Origin: an uncultured Thermomicrobiales bacterium
Lineage (GTDB): Bacteria > Chloroflexota > Chloroflexia > Thermomicrobiales > UBA6265
Direction: 5' to 3'
Assembly (NCBI GenBank): GCA_902806395.1
Contig: CADCWH010000404.1
Span: 1-7,339 of the forward strand
DNA: 7,339 nucleotides
In this document: positions 6,182 through 7,339 of the stretch, piece after piece
Layout of the letters: each line of letters starts with the position of its first letter
Numbering within the stretch: the first letter of the stretch is position 1
Position numbers and translations under genes: made by a program
The notes under the pieces: model-generated
The model's input: only the letters and a program-made list of their open reading frames with translations
Database searches by the model: none
Told to the model about the DNA's origin: nothing

Positions 6182-7339
<1,158 letters not shown>

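Overview
The window is GC-rich with strong G/C preference at third codon positions. It holds the first five structural genes of a branched-chain amino acid operon, all on the + strand: ilvB, ilvN, ilvC, leuA and a leuC cut by the right edge. The unbroken ilvBNC-leuA-leuC order, together with a DUF3090-like gene end upstream, fits a high-GC Chloroflexota lineage (Thermomicrobia-like) somewhat better than an actinobacterium, where leuA and leuCD usually lie apart from ilvBNC. This placement is inference, not something the sequence proves.

Layout: positions 1-165 are the 3' end of a gene resembling the Cys-rich C-terminus of the DUF3090 (TIGR03847) family. Positions 166-572 contain no convincing gene, only a few short dyads. 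A sigma70-type promoter lies at 573-602. Positions 603-909 are a leader region with a 37-codon leader peptide (663-776) extraordinarily rich in Val, Leu and Ile, followed by mutually exclusive RNA pairings and an intrinsic terminator (814-844). Then come ilvB (910-2682), ilvN (2685-3248), a 118-nt spacer with two tight hairpins, ilvC (GTG start at 3367, ends 4452), leuA (4455-6068), a 113-nt spacer with a perfect 12-bp stem, and leuC (6182 to the edge).

Function: IlvB and IlvN form acetohydroxyacid synthase, whose products IlvC reduces and isomerises on the valine and isoleucine routes. LeuA takes 2-ketoisovalerate from the valine branch into leucine synthesis, and LeuC, with a LeuD expected downstream, isomerises isopropylmalate. 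The leader senses all three end-product amino acids, so one ribosome-mediated attenuator can gate the whole set.

The most notable signal is this complete, previously unlabelled attenuator: leader peptide, antiterminator, terminator and a long-range protector helix are all visible in the sequence. Secondary points of interest are the two intercistronic hairpins placed just after the ilvN and leuA stop codons, and unusual residues around the catalytic glutamate of IlvB.
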